Assembly (NCBI GenBank): GCA_000802095.1
Contig: JUEB01000033.1
Coordinates: 1 to 64,000 of the forward strand
From: Peptococcaceae bacterium BICA1-7
GTDB lineage: Bacteria; Bacillota; Desulfotomaculia; Desulfotomaculales; Desulfocucumaceae
Length of the DNA stretch: 64,000 bases
Direction: 5' to 3'
How positions within the stretch are numbered: position 1 is the stretch's first letter; every line of letters begins with the position of its first letter. Made by a program: the position numbers and the translations under genes. A model generated the notes under the pieces. The model made no database searches, was not told the DNA's origin, and saw nothing but the letters and a program-made list of their open reading frames with translations. Shown here piece by piece: positions 51,693-60,697 of the stretch.

Positions 51693-52304
51693 TCAGGGGT
51701 CCTGCAGAAGCAGGCCGATAGGGCTGTCGCTTCTGACCAGATTTCTAATCTGGCTGTATGGGATGGGAAACTCCTGTATTCCGGCGGAGTGGGGGAAATA
51801 GGTGATCTCCTGGAAATAAATCACCAAATTGTTTTCTGTTAAATAGTATTCCTCGTAGTCCGTTATGCCGGTAAACTCCTTCAAAAGAGGCAATTCTCTT
51901 TCCTCGATCTGTTCTTGGATCATCCGGGAGATGACTATTCTATAATCGCTGGTGTTTTTGAACAGCTCATGAAGCTGGTACACCTTTCCTGTATTAAGGT
52001 TTACAGTAATGGCTTTCTGCACATCCAGTCCGTTGGCGGCGTGCTGTCTAATGGTATAAACACTGAGGATGATGCTGAGAATGCCGTTCCGGTTGACCCC
52101 CACCCTGTATCTGCCGTAAATCTCCCGATAGACATCACACCCCTCCGGTGGTATCTGCCTGGTAACCGTATCCTTAATAAGGCTGTTAATCCTGCCTTCA
52201 ACTGCCCTGTCAGGCAGGCCTGTTACCTGCGGGTAGATAACATCTGTACACTGGTTGCTTATTTTTTCCTCCGTTATTTCAGCCGTAATATTAGTATCGG
52301 TCAT
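51693..52304 (-). CDS. DUF3298/DUF4163-like protein (RsiV/PdaC-type domain)
   Basis: About 203 residues without a signal peptide. The pattern YPQVTGLPDRAVEGRINSLIKDTV, then ILSIILSVYTIRQHAANGLDVQKAITVNLNTGKVYQLHELF and YYLTENNLVIYFQEITYFPHSAGIQEFPIPYSQI is that of the DUF4163-DUF3298 pair found in RsiV and PdaC, where it binds wall glycan or lysozyme. Those proteins are extracytoplasmic, but no transmembrane segment is seen here, so location is unclear. ATG 52304 is 10 nt after AAGGAGG; the GTG at 52313 is too close to it. It is divergent from the large PAS kinase. Confidence 0.8.
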   Translation of the reverse strand: MTDTNITAEITEEKISNQCTDVIYPQVTGLPDRAVEGRINSLIKDTVTRQIPPEGCDVYREIYGRYRVGVNRNGILSIILSVYTIRQHAANGLDVQKAITVNLNTGKVYQLHELFKNTSDYRIVISRMIQEQIEERELPLLKEFTGITDYEEYYLTENNLVIYFQEITYFPHSAGIQEFPIPYSQIRNLVRSDSPIGLLLQDP

Positions 52305-52466
52305 TTTCGCCACTCCTCCTTATATCAATATACTATTCGATATTTAAGACAATTGTTCTCTTGATTACAACAATTAGCAAAAGTTGTTTATCTAAAAAAC
52401 AACCTTTCTATTTAACAGGAAAATGGTTTTATTTGTAGTAACTATATAAAATGTTATTGCTTTACT

Positions 52467-52498
52467 GCCCAGTAAACATTATGTTTCTGGGCTTTTGT
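52467..52498 (+). terminator. Leader terminator-like hairpin upstream of the 1038-aa kinase
   Basis: The stem GCCCAG-(T)-AAAC / GTTT-CTGGGC with loop ATTAT is followed by TTTTGTTAG, 56 nt before the kinase start. The nearest upstream gene is on the other strand, so no plus-strand gene ends there. A role in the kinase leader is possible. Confidence 0.5.
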
Positions 52499-52553
52499 TA
52501 GATAGTTAAGTTGAAATATAAAGTACTGATTAAAGAAGGAGATTTAAGGCGGT

Positions 52554-55500
52554 ATGATGACCGAAATGCTGGAACAGCTTGGGGAAAAAGTGGTTCTGTT
52601 GGAGGCGCAGCTGGACTGTTCCAAAAAACTATTGAGTTGTTTAAGGAAAGAAAAAAATTTTTACAAACAAAAGGCATCTATACTGGAAGACATTATTTCA
52701 GGATGTCAGGATTATATCTATATGTATGACAGGGGTGGCAGGTTTGTATATGCCAGTCCGGCCGGCGCCGGGGCGCTGGGTTTCCCCCGCATCATGACGG
52801 AATCTTTTATGGGGGATATGGAAAGGGTTTTCGAGAGCAGGCAGTTATCCTCCGGTGAAATGGTTTTACCAGCTGCAACTGGGGAGAGGGTTTATAAATA
52901 CGTATTGGCCCCGGTGTGCAGTAAGGAAGGGTCAGTGGATTATGTGGTGGCCACTGTAAGGGAAGCTCCAGGCCGCGAAAAACCGGTATCAGACCCGGTC
53001 GAACATTACAGGCTTATGGAGGCTATTTTCGAGAATACTCTGTTTCCTCTGGCAGTACTTGACCGCCATTTTAATTTTATAAGGGTTAATGAGGCCTATG
53101 CCAGGTCCGATGACCGGGAGCCAGCCGATTTTCCAGGCCACAACCATTTTGATTTTTATCCTTCAGACGCCAGGGAAATATTTGATAGGGTGATTGCAAC
53201 AAAAGAGTCCTGCCAGGTTATTGCCAGACCTTTTGTGTACCATTACAACCCGGAAAGAGGAGTGACTTACTGGGACTGGACGCTGGTACCGGTACTGGAC
53301 AGCTCCGGAGAGGTGGACAAGGTTTTACTCTTTCTTCTTGATGTGACCAGGTCCGTCAGGGGAGAAATAGCCCTAAGGAATACACTGATGGAAACAAGGA
53401 AGCGAAATGAGGAAATATCAGCCCTCTTTAAAAGCTCCCAGGCAGTATTGGAGTATAAGAGCTTTAAGGATGCCGCCAGGGCTATATATGAGTCCTGCAG
53501 GGACCTGCTGGGGGCCACGGCCGGGTATATATGCATAAAAAACAGGGATGGTGGGAATGAAGCCATTTACATAGAGACAGGAGATCGTTTATGCACAGTG
53601 GAATTCACTCTGCCTAGGCATGAAAGCGGCATGCGTGAAGAGGCCTGCCGCTCGGGAAACACTGTCTGGGAAAATAATTTTCCCTGCAGCCGCTGGGCAA
53701 GCCTGCTGCCTGAAGGCCACGTGCCACTTGACAATATACTTTACACTCCTCTGGTAATCGAAGAGGAAACCTGGGGTTTGATAGTCTTTGGGAACAAGCC
53801 CGGGGGATTTGCCGAAAACGATATAAAAATGGTGTCGGCCTTAAGCAGAGATATTTCGATAGCCCTGTATAACAGCAGACTTTTAGAATCACTGCGGCAC
53901 AGCGAGGAGCATTTCAGATCGGTGGTGCAGTCGGCCACCGATGCCATTATAACCACGGGCAGCGACGGAATGATACTGTTCTGGAATGATGCCGCCGCAA
54001 AAATCTTCGGTTACACCGGCGAAGAGGCGGTGGGGAGATCACTGACACTGATCATACCGGAAGATTATCACCGGCAGTTCCTGGAATGGATAGACAGTTT
54101 AAGGGGTAAGGTGAAATTAAAATTATTATCAAAGCCCATGGAAAAAGTAGCCCTGAGGAAAGACGGCCTGGAGGTGCCGGTGGAGGTTTCGGTCTCATGC
54201 TGGGAATCAGGCGGAGAGGTGTACCTGACCGGAATTGTCCGCGACCTTAGCTGGCGCAGGCAGGCTGAGGAAAAGGTTTTGAGGCTGGCCTCCATTGTAG
54301 AGTCTACCGATGACGCTGTAATAGGAATCACCCTGGATGGAGCTGTCCTTACATGGAACAGGGGCGCAGAAAAGCTATACGGTTATTCAGCGGGGGAGGT
54401 ATGGGAGAGGCCGGTTGCTTTCCTATTCTCACCCCTATACAGTAATGAAGTAAATACAATTCTTGATAAGATAAAAAGTGGGCAGCGGGTGGAACACTAC
54501 GAAACCGTTCATGTAAGTAAGGACGGCAGGGACATTCATGTTTCTGTCTCTATTTCCCCTGTTATAAATCCCCCGGGTAAAACAATAGGCGTCTCCATAA
54601 TAGCCAGGGACATTTCCGAACGCAAAAAAATGGTGCAGGAATTGAACAAATCCCGGGAAAGGATTGCCAATATTCTGGAAAGCATGGCCGAAGCCTTTAT
54701 AGCTCTTGATCATGGGTGGCGGTTTATTTATATAAACAGAGAGGCGGAAAAGGTTCTGCAAAGGACCAGGGAGGAGCTATCCGGCAGGAGTATTTGGGAG
54801 GCACTCCCGGAAGTTATTGATACAAAGCTGTACACTGCTTGCCACCGGGCCCTGGAGGGAGGGATAACGGTGAATTTTGAGGTGTCAGATGTATTCCCGG
54901 GCAGGATATATGAGGTATTGGCCTGCCCTTCGCCTGACGGACTATCTGTTTTTTTCAGGGACATCACCGGGCGTAAGGAGATGGAAAAGGAAATGGCCAG
55001 GCTTGACCGCCTCAATCTTGTAGGCCAGATGGCCGCAGGCATTGGACATGAGATAAGAAACCCGATGACATCAATTCGGGGGTTCCTGCAAATACTTTCC
55101 GGAAAAAGCCAGTGCGACAGCTACAGGGAATATTTTGACCTGATGATAGAAGAGCTGGACAGGGCCAATGCAATAATTACCGAATTTCTTTCTCTGGCCA
55201 GAAACAAGACACCCGAGACCCGTATACAAAACATCAACCGGGTAGTGGAAGCCCTGTCCCCACTATTATCGGCTGACGCCATCAACTCCAAAAAGGATAT
55301 CGCCCTTGAATTGGGAGAGGTTCCGGAAATTCCCCTTGATGAAAAAGAGATCCGGCAGCTTATACTTAACCTTGCCCGAAACGGGGTGGAAGCTATGGAC
55401 TATGGGGGAAAGCTTACCATAAATACCTTCCAGGAAGGGGGCGAGGTGGTTCTGGCGGTCAAAGACCAGGGTAGGGGAATCAGCAATGATATTTTGGAGC

Positions 55501-55670
55501 ATATTGGCGAGCCCTTCTTTACCACCAAGGAAAACGGCACCGGTCTGGGACTGGCCACCTGTTTCAGCATAGCCCGCCGGCATAATGCCGACATAGATAT
55601 TGACACCGGTCCCGATGGCACAACTTTTTCTGTCAGGTTCAGGTCTGTCAGCGTTGAGGAAGAATATTAA
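52554..55670 (+). CDS. Soluble multi-PAS/GAF histidine kinase (1038 aa)
   Basis: No transmembrane segment, so cytosolic. Order: N-terminal coiled coil, PAS1 (~45-145), PAS2 (~155-275), GAF (~310-445), PAS3 (~452-572), PAS4 (~578-698), PAS5 (~705-812), HisKA with His ~831 (GIGHEIRNPMTSIRGFLQ), and HATPase (~920-1030: LNLARNGVEAM N box, VKDQGRGI G1, GTGLGLAT G2). The domain set and the PMTSIRGFLQ block are those of KinA/KinE-type sporulation kinases that feed phosphate to Spo0F, which is inference here. There is no adjacent response regulator. The core is nearly the same as that of the kinase at 57778. Confidence 0.92.
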   Translation: MMTEMLEQLGEKVVLLEAQLDCSKKLLSCLRKEKNFYKQKASILEDIISGCQDYIYMYDRGGRFVYASPAGAGALGFPRIMTESFMGDMERVFESRQLSSGEMVLPAATGERVYKYVLAPVCSKEGSVDYVVATVREAPGREKPVSDPVEHYRLMEAIFENTLFPLAVLDRHFNFIRVNEAYARSDDREPADFPGHNHFDFYPSDAREIFDRVIATKESCQVIARPFVYHYNPERGVTYWDWTLVPVLDSSGEVDKVLLFLLDVTRSVRGEIALRNTLMETRKRNEEISALFKSSQAVLEYKSFKDAARAIYESCRDLLGATAGYICIKNRDGGNEAIYIETGDRLCTVEFTLPRHESGMREEACRSGNTVWENNFPCSRWASLLPEGHVPLDNILYTPLVIEEETWGLIVFGNKPGGFAENDIKMVSALSRDISIALYNSRLLESLRHSEEHFRSVVQSATDAIITTGSDGMILFWNDAAAKIFGYTGEEAVGRSLTLIIPEDYHRQFLEWIDSLRGKVKLKLLSKPMEKVALRKDGLEVPVEVSVSCWESGGEVYLTGIVRDLSWRRQAEEKVLRLASIVESTDDAVIGITLDGAVLTWNRGAEKLYGYSAGEVWERPVAFLFSPLYSNEVNTILDKIKSGQRVEHYETVHVSKDGRDIHVSVSISPVINPPGKTIGVSIIARDISERKKMVQELNKSRERIANILESMAEAFIALDHGWRFIYINREAEKVLQRTREELSGRSIWEALPEVIDTKLYTACHRALEGGITVNFEVSDVFPGRIYEVLACPSPDGLSVFFRDITGRKEMEKEMARLDRLNLVGQMAAGIGHEIRNPMTSIRGFLQILSGKSQCDSYREYFDLMIEELDRANAIITEFLSLARNKTPETRIQNINRVVEALSPLLSADAINSKKDIALELGEVPEIPLDEKEIRQLILNLARNGVEAMDYGGKLTINTFQEGGEVVLAVKDQGRGISNDILEHIGEPFFTTKENGTGLGLATCFSIARRHNADIDIDTGPDGTTFSVRFRSVSVEEEY

Positions 55671-55674
55671 TTTT

Positions 55675-55839
55675 TTAAAAAACAATGTTTTTCCCGATGT
55701 AGTCCGGGCTTATGGTCAGCTCATTCTTCCAGATGTTGAAATACTCCTCAGGGTAGTTCCAGTATCTTTTGGCTACAAAGGATAGGCGGGTAAGGGGCTG
55801 GCTGTCGCCAGGCAGGGCTTTTCTAACAGTAAATTCCAT
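55675..55839 (-). pseudogene. Truncated GNAT acetyltransferase (N-terminal fragment)
   Basis: A 54-residue frame (MEFTVRKALPGDSQPLTRLSFVAKRYWNYPEEYFNIWKNEL in two parts, ending SPDYIGKNIVF) looks like the first third of a GNAT N-acetyltransferase: V-R-x-A-x-x-x-D, then helix 1-2 with YW-Y-EE. A stop follows at once, and the rest of the ~150-residue fold with the acetyl-CoA loop is absent; the convergent kinase stop codon lies 4 nt away. CGAGGT precedes the ATG. I treat it as a remnant. Confidence 0.6.
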
Positions 55840-55914
55840 GTAACTACCTCGTTTACCGGTTCTTTGGCTGGTCATATGCGCCGCCACAGTTAATCAATAT
55901 ATGGGGGGGCCTAT

Positions 55915-56007
55915 GTGAAAGGTTTTAATCGTTATCAAACGGCGGCGCTGCTGGGGCTGGAAATGCCACTGGCCGAGGGGAGGGTTTTAACGGAAATGCT
56001 TCAATAG
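55915..56007 (+). CDS. Possible 30-aa small ORF
   Basis: A GTG frame (MKGFNRYQTAALLGLEMPLA ... EMLQ) preceded by GGGGGGGCC. It is weakly supported, could be chance, and has no family match known to me. Confidence 0.25.
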   Translation: MKGFNRYQTAALLGLEMPLAEGRVLTEMLQ

Positions 56008-56033
56008 GCTTATTCTGAAATTTTATGCGGTCG

Positions 56034-56061
56034 GAATACAGGAGTCAGAAGTCAGAATACA
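56034..56061. repeat. Heptanucleotide repeat (GAATACA/GGAGTCA)
   Basis: Four 7-bp units are read: GAATACA, GGAGTCA, GAAGTCA, GAATACA, followed by GAATAG. Same heptamer family as 15884, 16017 and 43074. Confidence 0.75.
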
Positions 56062-56119
56062 GAATAGTTTCGGGCATATCTTATAAACTATTTTAGCTTG
56101 GCTCATAAGTACGTGTGGT

Positions 56120-57433
56120 TTAAAAGGGTTCTTCTCCCAAAAGTTCAACGGCTTTTGAAGCGGGCAGCTCCTGTACGCCCTTAAGCTTCCTTTCAATGGT
56201 CCGGGACTTTCTGGCTGCGGTGTCGATGGTGTTGGTGGCCTCCTGCAGCTTTTTGTGGGTTTTTTCAAGCACATCGCTGAACTTGCCGAATTCTGTTTTG
56301 ACTGCCCCCAGCAGTGCCCACACCTCACTGGACCTTTTTTCTATGGCCAGTGTATGGAAGCCTATTTGCAGGCTGCTTAATAATGCTGTCAGGGTGGTCG
56401 GCCCGGTAACCACCACCCGGTAATCCCTTAAAAGCACGTCACACAGTCCGGGTCTCCGGATAACCTCGGCAAAGAGGCCCTCGGTGGGGAGAAATATTAT
56501 GGCGAAGTCTGTTGTGCCTGGTGGGTCGATATATTTGTCCCTGATACTTTTAGCCTCGCCCTTTATTCTTGCCTCAAGCTGCCTGGAAGCCTGGTCCGCC
56601 AGAGCTGCATTGGACTGTTCCTGGGCCTCGATAAGCCTTTGATAGTCTTCCTGGGGAAACTTGGCGTCTATCGGAAGCCAGATACTTTCCCGGTCCGGGT
56701 CCCTTCCCGGCAGTTTTATGGCAAATTCCACTCTATCGTTGCTGCCATTTTTGGTGGCTACATTTTTTTGATACTGATCTGCTGTAAATACTTGCTCCAG
56801 AAGATTGGCAAGAGATATTTCCCCCCATATCCCCCTTGTTTTTACATTGGAAAGAACTTTTTTAAGGTCTCCCACCCCGGCAGCCAGAGTCTGCATTTCT
56901 CCCAGGCCCTTGTGAACCAATTCCAGCCTTTCGCTGACCAGCTTAAAGGACTCTCCCAGCCTCTTCTCAAGGGTGGCGTGTAGTTTTTCGTCCACGGTAA
57001 GCCTCATCTTTTCCAGCTTTTCATTGTTATCCCTCTGCAGCAGGGCAATTTTTTCCTCCACTGTTTCCCGCATCCTGTCAAGCTTTTGCTCATTGGACAG
57101 GGTTAGCCTTGACAGATTGCTTGAAAATGACTCCATCTGTGTGTTTTGTATCCGGGCATTTTCTGACACGCGGGATAAAAGGGAATCACCCAGCATTTTA
57201 ACAGAGGTATTGATCTCCTCCCGAAGTTGCCTGGAGCTGCCCCCGGCCTCTTCCCGGTACCGCATTATTTCTTCCCGCACTGATTTTTCTGTTTTATCCT
57301 GGCTTTTTCCCAATGCAATAAATTGACTTTCAATATCCCGCAGCCTGCCCAGCCTGGACAGTAAAACAGCCAGGGCTAAAACTGATATTGCTGTGCTGAC
57401 GGCCAGTATTAAAGTCAGAGGTGAAGCATCCAT
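56120..57433 (-). CDS. rmuC: RmuC-family DNA recombination protein
   Basis: A 437-residue protein with one N-terminal membrane segment (LTLILAVSTAISVLALAVLL), a long coiled coil (~25-170) and the conserved C-terminal RmuC nuclease-like domain: VKTRGIWGEISLANLLEQV, VEFAIKLPGRD, WLPIDAKFPQEDYQRL, DFAIIFLPTEGLFAEV, VVVTGPTTLTALLSSLQIGF. RmuC limits inversion of short inverted repeats in E. coli, and its core is related to PD-(D/E)XK nucleases. CAGGAGGTCACCT precedes the ATG. It is a single gene. Confidence 0.92.
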   Translation of the reverse strand: MDASPLTLILAVSTAISVLALAVLLSRLGRLRDIESQFIALGKSQDKTEKSVREEIMRYREEAGGSSRQLREEINTSVKMLGDSLLSRVSENARIQNTQMESFSSNLSRLTLSNEQKLDRMRETVEEKIALLQRDNNEKLEKMRLTVDEKLHATLEKRLGESFKLVSERLELVHKGLGEMQTLAAGVGDLKKVLSNVKTRGIWGEISLANLLEQVFTADQYQKNVATKNGSNDRVEFAIKLPGRDPDRESIWLPIDAKFPQEDYQRLIEAQEQSNAALADQASRQLEARIKGEAKSIRDKYIDPPGTTDFAIIFLPTEGLFAEVIRRPGLCDVLLRDYRVVVTGPTTLTALLSSLQIGFHTLAIEKRSSEVWALLGAVKTEFGKFSDVLEKTHKKLQEATNTIDTAARKSRTIERKLKGVQELPASKAVELLGEEPF

Positions 57434-57777
57434 AGGTGACCTCCTGTGTTTAATACTGCATTATTCCACAGATTAAGCCTGACTCCTTCATTCTGTCCGG
57501 GAAACAAACATACAGGCAGGAGATATGTTTAACATATGTTAAGTAAAGGCTGGTATTCCCTGGACTCTGATCAGCCCCGGAAGTTTTTCCAGTGGAAATG
57601 TTTTGTACACTAAGTAAAGAGTTGCCAAATACTCTGTAGGTTATTTATGGCGAAATTTTTGTATTTTTTCATGTCTATGCGACATTAAAAGACTTTTTAT
57701 CCAAAGGAGAATTATACTGTTATTGTCAAATTAATTAAAACTTAATTATTTTACTGCATTTTTTGAGGAGGCATTAA
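57434..57777. other. 344-bp gene-free stretch with a 14-bp palindrome
   Basis: TTAACATATGTTAA (57529-57542) is a perfect palindrome about 100 nt upstream of the rmuC start and 240 nt before the second kinase, a candidate operator. The remainder is AT-rich leader of the kinase gene; no further structure was recognised. Confidence 0.45.
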
Positions 57778-59430
57778 ATGAGTGATAAGGACAAATCCAA
57801 GGAGCAGCTTTTAGGAGAACTGAAGGAGTTAAAGAATAATATCCGCAGCTTGAAAGAAAGTGTCAAAGTCCTTGAGCTAAAGCTGGAAGACTGTAACCGT
57901 AAGCTGGAGGCGGCAAATAAAAGGTATATGCAGGAATTATATGATGATCTAAACGATAAAAAGCAGGCCGAGAGACTGCTCCGTGAAAGTAATGAAAAAT
58001 ACAGATACCTGGTTGAAAATGCCCCCACTGGGATTTACGAGATAGACTTCAAGAACATGAGATTCACCAGCGTAAATGATGTAATGTGCCAGTATACCGG
58101 CTATTCCAGGGAGGAGTTTCTTTCTTTAAACCCCTTTGATATATTGTCGGATAACAGTAAAATTCATTTTAGAGAAAGATTGAAAAAAGGAAATTCCGGT
58201 GAGAGGGTGCTCCAGTTTACTGAATTCAAAATTAAGAAAAAAAACGGGCAGGAGTTTTGGGTTTTTATAAGTGCCCAGTATGTTTATGAGGAGGGTATGC
58301 TTGTAGGGGCTTCCGTTGTAGCTCATGATATCAGCGAGCGAAAAGAAATGGAAGAGGCTCTAAGGGAAAGCGAGCATTTCCTGGCCAATATTTTTGAGAA
58401 TTTTCAGGACAGGCTCTCGGTTATCGATACTGAATTCAATATTGTCCTCGTTAACAATAAGATGGAGCAGTATTACTCCCATTCCCTGCCTCTTGTCGGC
58501 AAAAAGTGCTACAGTGTATACCACGGGAACAATGAAGTTTGCCAGGGCTGCCCCAGCCAGCTGGTTTTAAAGACAGGGAAGGCGGCCCAGGCTGTTATGC
58601 CCGTAAAGGACCCGGAGGGTAACGTCAAAACCTGGCTGAATAATTACTGCTGCCCGCTTATAGATGAAAGGTCCGGTGAAATTCAGGGGGTAATAGTATA
58701 TGCACGGAATATTACTGAAAATATTAACACAGAGAGAGAGATGGCCCGCCTGGACAGGCTTAACCTGGTCGGTGAAATGGCAGCCAGCATAGGTCATGAA
58801 ATAAGGAACCCGATGACTGCCGTGAGGGGCTTTCTTCAAATGCTTACCTCAAAAGAGGATTGTGCAAAATATAAAAACTACTTCAGCATTATGATTGATG
58901 AGCTGGACAGGGCCAATTCCATAATCAGCGAGTTCCTTTTACTTTCCAGAATTAAGCCGGCAAAGCTGAAGCACCAGAGCCTGAATACTATAATTAAGGC
59001 CATACTGCCTCTGTTTGAGGCCATCGCCATTAATCTTAAAATTGACATTGATCTGGACCTTGACAATATACCTGACCTGTTGGTAAACGAAAAGGATATT
59101 CGTCAGCTCATCCACAATCTTGTCCGCAATGGGTTGGAGGCCATGTCTCCGGGTAAAAAACTGACCATCCGGACCTACAGTGATGGTGAATACGTGGTTT
59201 TATCCATTAAAGATCAGGGGGAAGGTATAGAGCCAGGGCTAATCGATAAGGTAGGCACACCTTTTTTCACCACCAAGGATAACGGAACCGGCCTGGGGCT
59301 GGTTGTCTGCTATGGAATTGCCGGCAGGCATAACGCGGAGATTTATTTCGAAACAGGCCCCGGTGGAACAACCTTTAATGTAAAGTTCAGGGTAGTTGCC
59401 CATGCCGCGGCGCAGTACACAGATGGTTAG
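57778..59430 (+). CDS. Soluble PAS histidine kinase (550 aa)
   Basis: Cytosolic. N-terminal coiled coil (1-70, Lys/Glu/Leu-rich), PAS1 (~75-190, with NAPTGIYEIDFKNMRFTSVND), PAS2 (~200-315, with Cys-rich KKCYSVYHGNNEVCQGCPSQL that could bind metal or a cluster), HisKA with His ~339 (SIGHEIRNPMTAVRGFLQM) and HATPase (LVRNGLEAMSPGKKL, IKDQGEGIEP, NGTGLGLVVCYG). The HEIRNPMTxxRGFLQ core is almost the same as that of the 1038-aa kinase, suggesting the same target (Spo0F-like) with different sensors. GAGGAGGCATTAA precedes the ATG. No cognate regulator is adjacent. Confidence 0.92.
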   Translation: MSDKDKSKEQLLGELKELKNNIRSLKESVKVLELKLEDCNRKLEAANKRYMQELYDDLNDKKQAERLLRESNEKYRYLVENAPTGIYEIDFKNMRFTSVNDVMCQYTGYSREEFLSLNPFDILSDNSKIHFRERLKKGNSGERVLQFTEFKIKKKNGQEFWVFISAQYVYEEGMLVGASVVAHDISERKEMEEALRESEHFLANIFENFQDRLSVIDTEFNIVLVNNKMEQYYSHSLPLVGKKCYSVYHGNNEVCQGCPSQLVLKTGKAAQAVMPVKDPEGNVKTWLNNYCCPLIDERSGEIQGVIVYARNITENINTEREMARLDRLNLVGEMAASIGHEIRNPMTAVRGFLQMLTSKEDCAKYKNYFSIMIDELDRANSIISEFLLLSRIKPAKLKHQSLNTIIKAILPLFEAIAINLKIDIDLDLDNIPDLLVNEKDIRQLIHNLVRNGLEAMSPGKKLTIRTYSDGEYVVLSIKDQGEGIEPGLIDKVGTPFFTTKDNGTGLGLVVCYGIAGRHNAEIYFETGPGGTTFNVKFRVVAHAAAQYTDG

Positions 59431-59460
59431 CCCTGCTGGGCACCTGTTATAATTGCTAAA

Positions 59461-60075
59461 TCAATAAAAGCCCTTCACCAATTCATGTAATGATTTATTG
59501 GGGTTGTTATATATAAATCTCAAAAAGCTGTTAAAATCCTTATTGGGAGAATCGGGACGCTTTTTCTCCTCATATCCGGCCCGGCTGCCGTGAGTTTTTT
59601 CGGGCTCCCGGTGGGCCCCTCCCGCCCTTACAATAAACCCGGTAATATCATTGTAATCGGGCAAGTCCGGCAGGTTGATCAGGTAGGCGCCCTCACTGCC
59701 GGAAATTGTATACCCCAAAAGCCTCTCAGTATGGTCACTGCAGCAGGCAAACACCATAACCGCCACCCCCTCCACGGCTTTATTGTTTTCTTCCCTGACT
59801 GCACCGTAAAACAATAATCCGTCCTGCGTGGCTACGTCTTTTTCTCCCTGTTCGGAATACAGTTGAGGCTGAGGTGGTGGTGGTGGTGCCGGATCTTGAC
59901 CGTCAGGTACATCCTGGCCGGTTTCGTTTTCGTCCGGGCCGCTGTTTTTTTCAGCAGGGAATGTTATCAGCACCCTTGAATTGCGGACTGCGTACCATTC
60001 CTGGCCGCCGGTATACGGCTCTTCCTGCCTCTCAACCGGCTGTTTCTCAGTCCTGCCCTTTATATCCTTTTCCAT
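59461..60075 (-). CDS. Carboxypeptidase-regulatory-like domain protein (204 aa)
   Basis: No signal peptide. The N-terminal third is charged with a poly-proline run (APPPPPPQPQ, ~62-72). Residues ~88-150 form a carboxypeptidase-regulatory-like beta-sandwich (LLFYGAVREENNKAVEGVAVMVFAC, LLGYTISGSEGAYLINLPDL). The C-terminus is basic, then NDFNSFLRF-like and KSLHELVKGFY. The domain also appears in the next gene and resembles the N-terminal module of the SLH proteins (YxGxVxxxxGxPxxxGTV). Proteins of this style near spore genes may be spore-surface components (inference). Confidence 0.7.
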   Translation of the reverse strand: MEKDIKGRTEKQPVERQEEPYTGGQEWYAVRNSRVLITFPAEKNSGPDENETGQDVPDGQDPAPPPPPQPQLYSEQGEKDVATQDGLLFYGAVREENNKAVEGVAVMVFACCSDHTERLLGYTISGSEGAYLINLPDLPDYNDITGFIVRAGGAHREPEKTHGSRAGYEEKKRPDSPNKDFNSFLRFIYNNPNKSLHELVKGFY

Positions 60076-60138
60076 AAAAATGCTCCTTAATTATACAGTT
60101 ATAGCAGTATAGTTTCAAAAACCGGAGAATTAAGATCT

Positions 60139-60435
60139 TCAGCTCATTGCCCTTATAAAAATTGCAGCTCTCCTGGGAATGCTGCTCTTATTGACAGTCA
60201 GCAGGTAATGGCCGTCACTGCCGCTGTACGAGTGCCCGAGCGGCAGCTCCTTTCCTCCGGCGGACCGCGCCATTATATTGACCAGTGCTCCCGGCACAGG
60301 CTTATTTCCCTTTGATTCCGTTATTACCCCATATATAACCAGATGGTCATTCCTTGTTAATACTATATCGCCCCTGAAAATCCGCTGCCGCTCAGAGCCT
60401 AAATCGAATCTGATATAACCCGGTACCCAGGCCAT
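60139..60435 (-). CDS. Small carboxypeptidase-regulatory-like domain protein (98 aa)
   Basis: A short lead MAWVPGYIRFDLGSE is followed by one carboxypeptidase-regulatory-like domain (LVIYGVITESKGNKPVPGALVNIMA, LPLGHSYSGSDGHYLLTV). ATG 60435 has GGGGGTGG upstream; the longer frame to 60489 is less likely. It lies 63 nt upstream of the related gene at 59461-60075, in the same direction, so they are probably co-transcribed. Confidence 0.7.
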   Translation of the reverse strand: MAWVPGYIRFDLGSERQRIFRGDIVLTRNDHLVIYGVITESKGNKPVPGALVNIMARSAGGKELPLGHSYSGSDGHYLLTVNKSSIPRRAAIFIRAMS

Positions 60436-60697
60436 GGTAATTCCACCCCCAAAAAAACAATCACTGTCCCTATGGCTATAAGTATTCACCCCGGATTAAA
60501 GTCGTTACGTAAAAGACACTGGCAGGCTAAATTCTTTTATTCCTTTGCCTTAACAGCACTTTGATACCGACCTGCAATGGGTGTGCCGCTGCTATGAGTT
60601 GTATGACACAATGCTGTGAAATCCCTCATAGAATGTAACGTGCAGCAAAAGTAAAGGAAAAAGTTTTAAAAGATTTTAATTATAAGGGGCGGGAACT

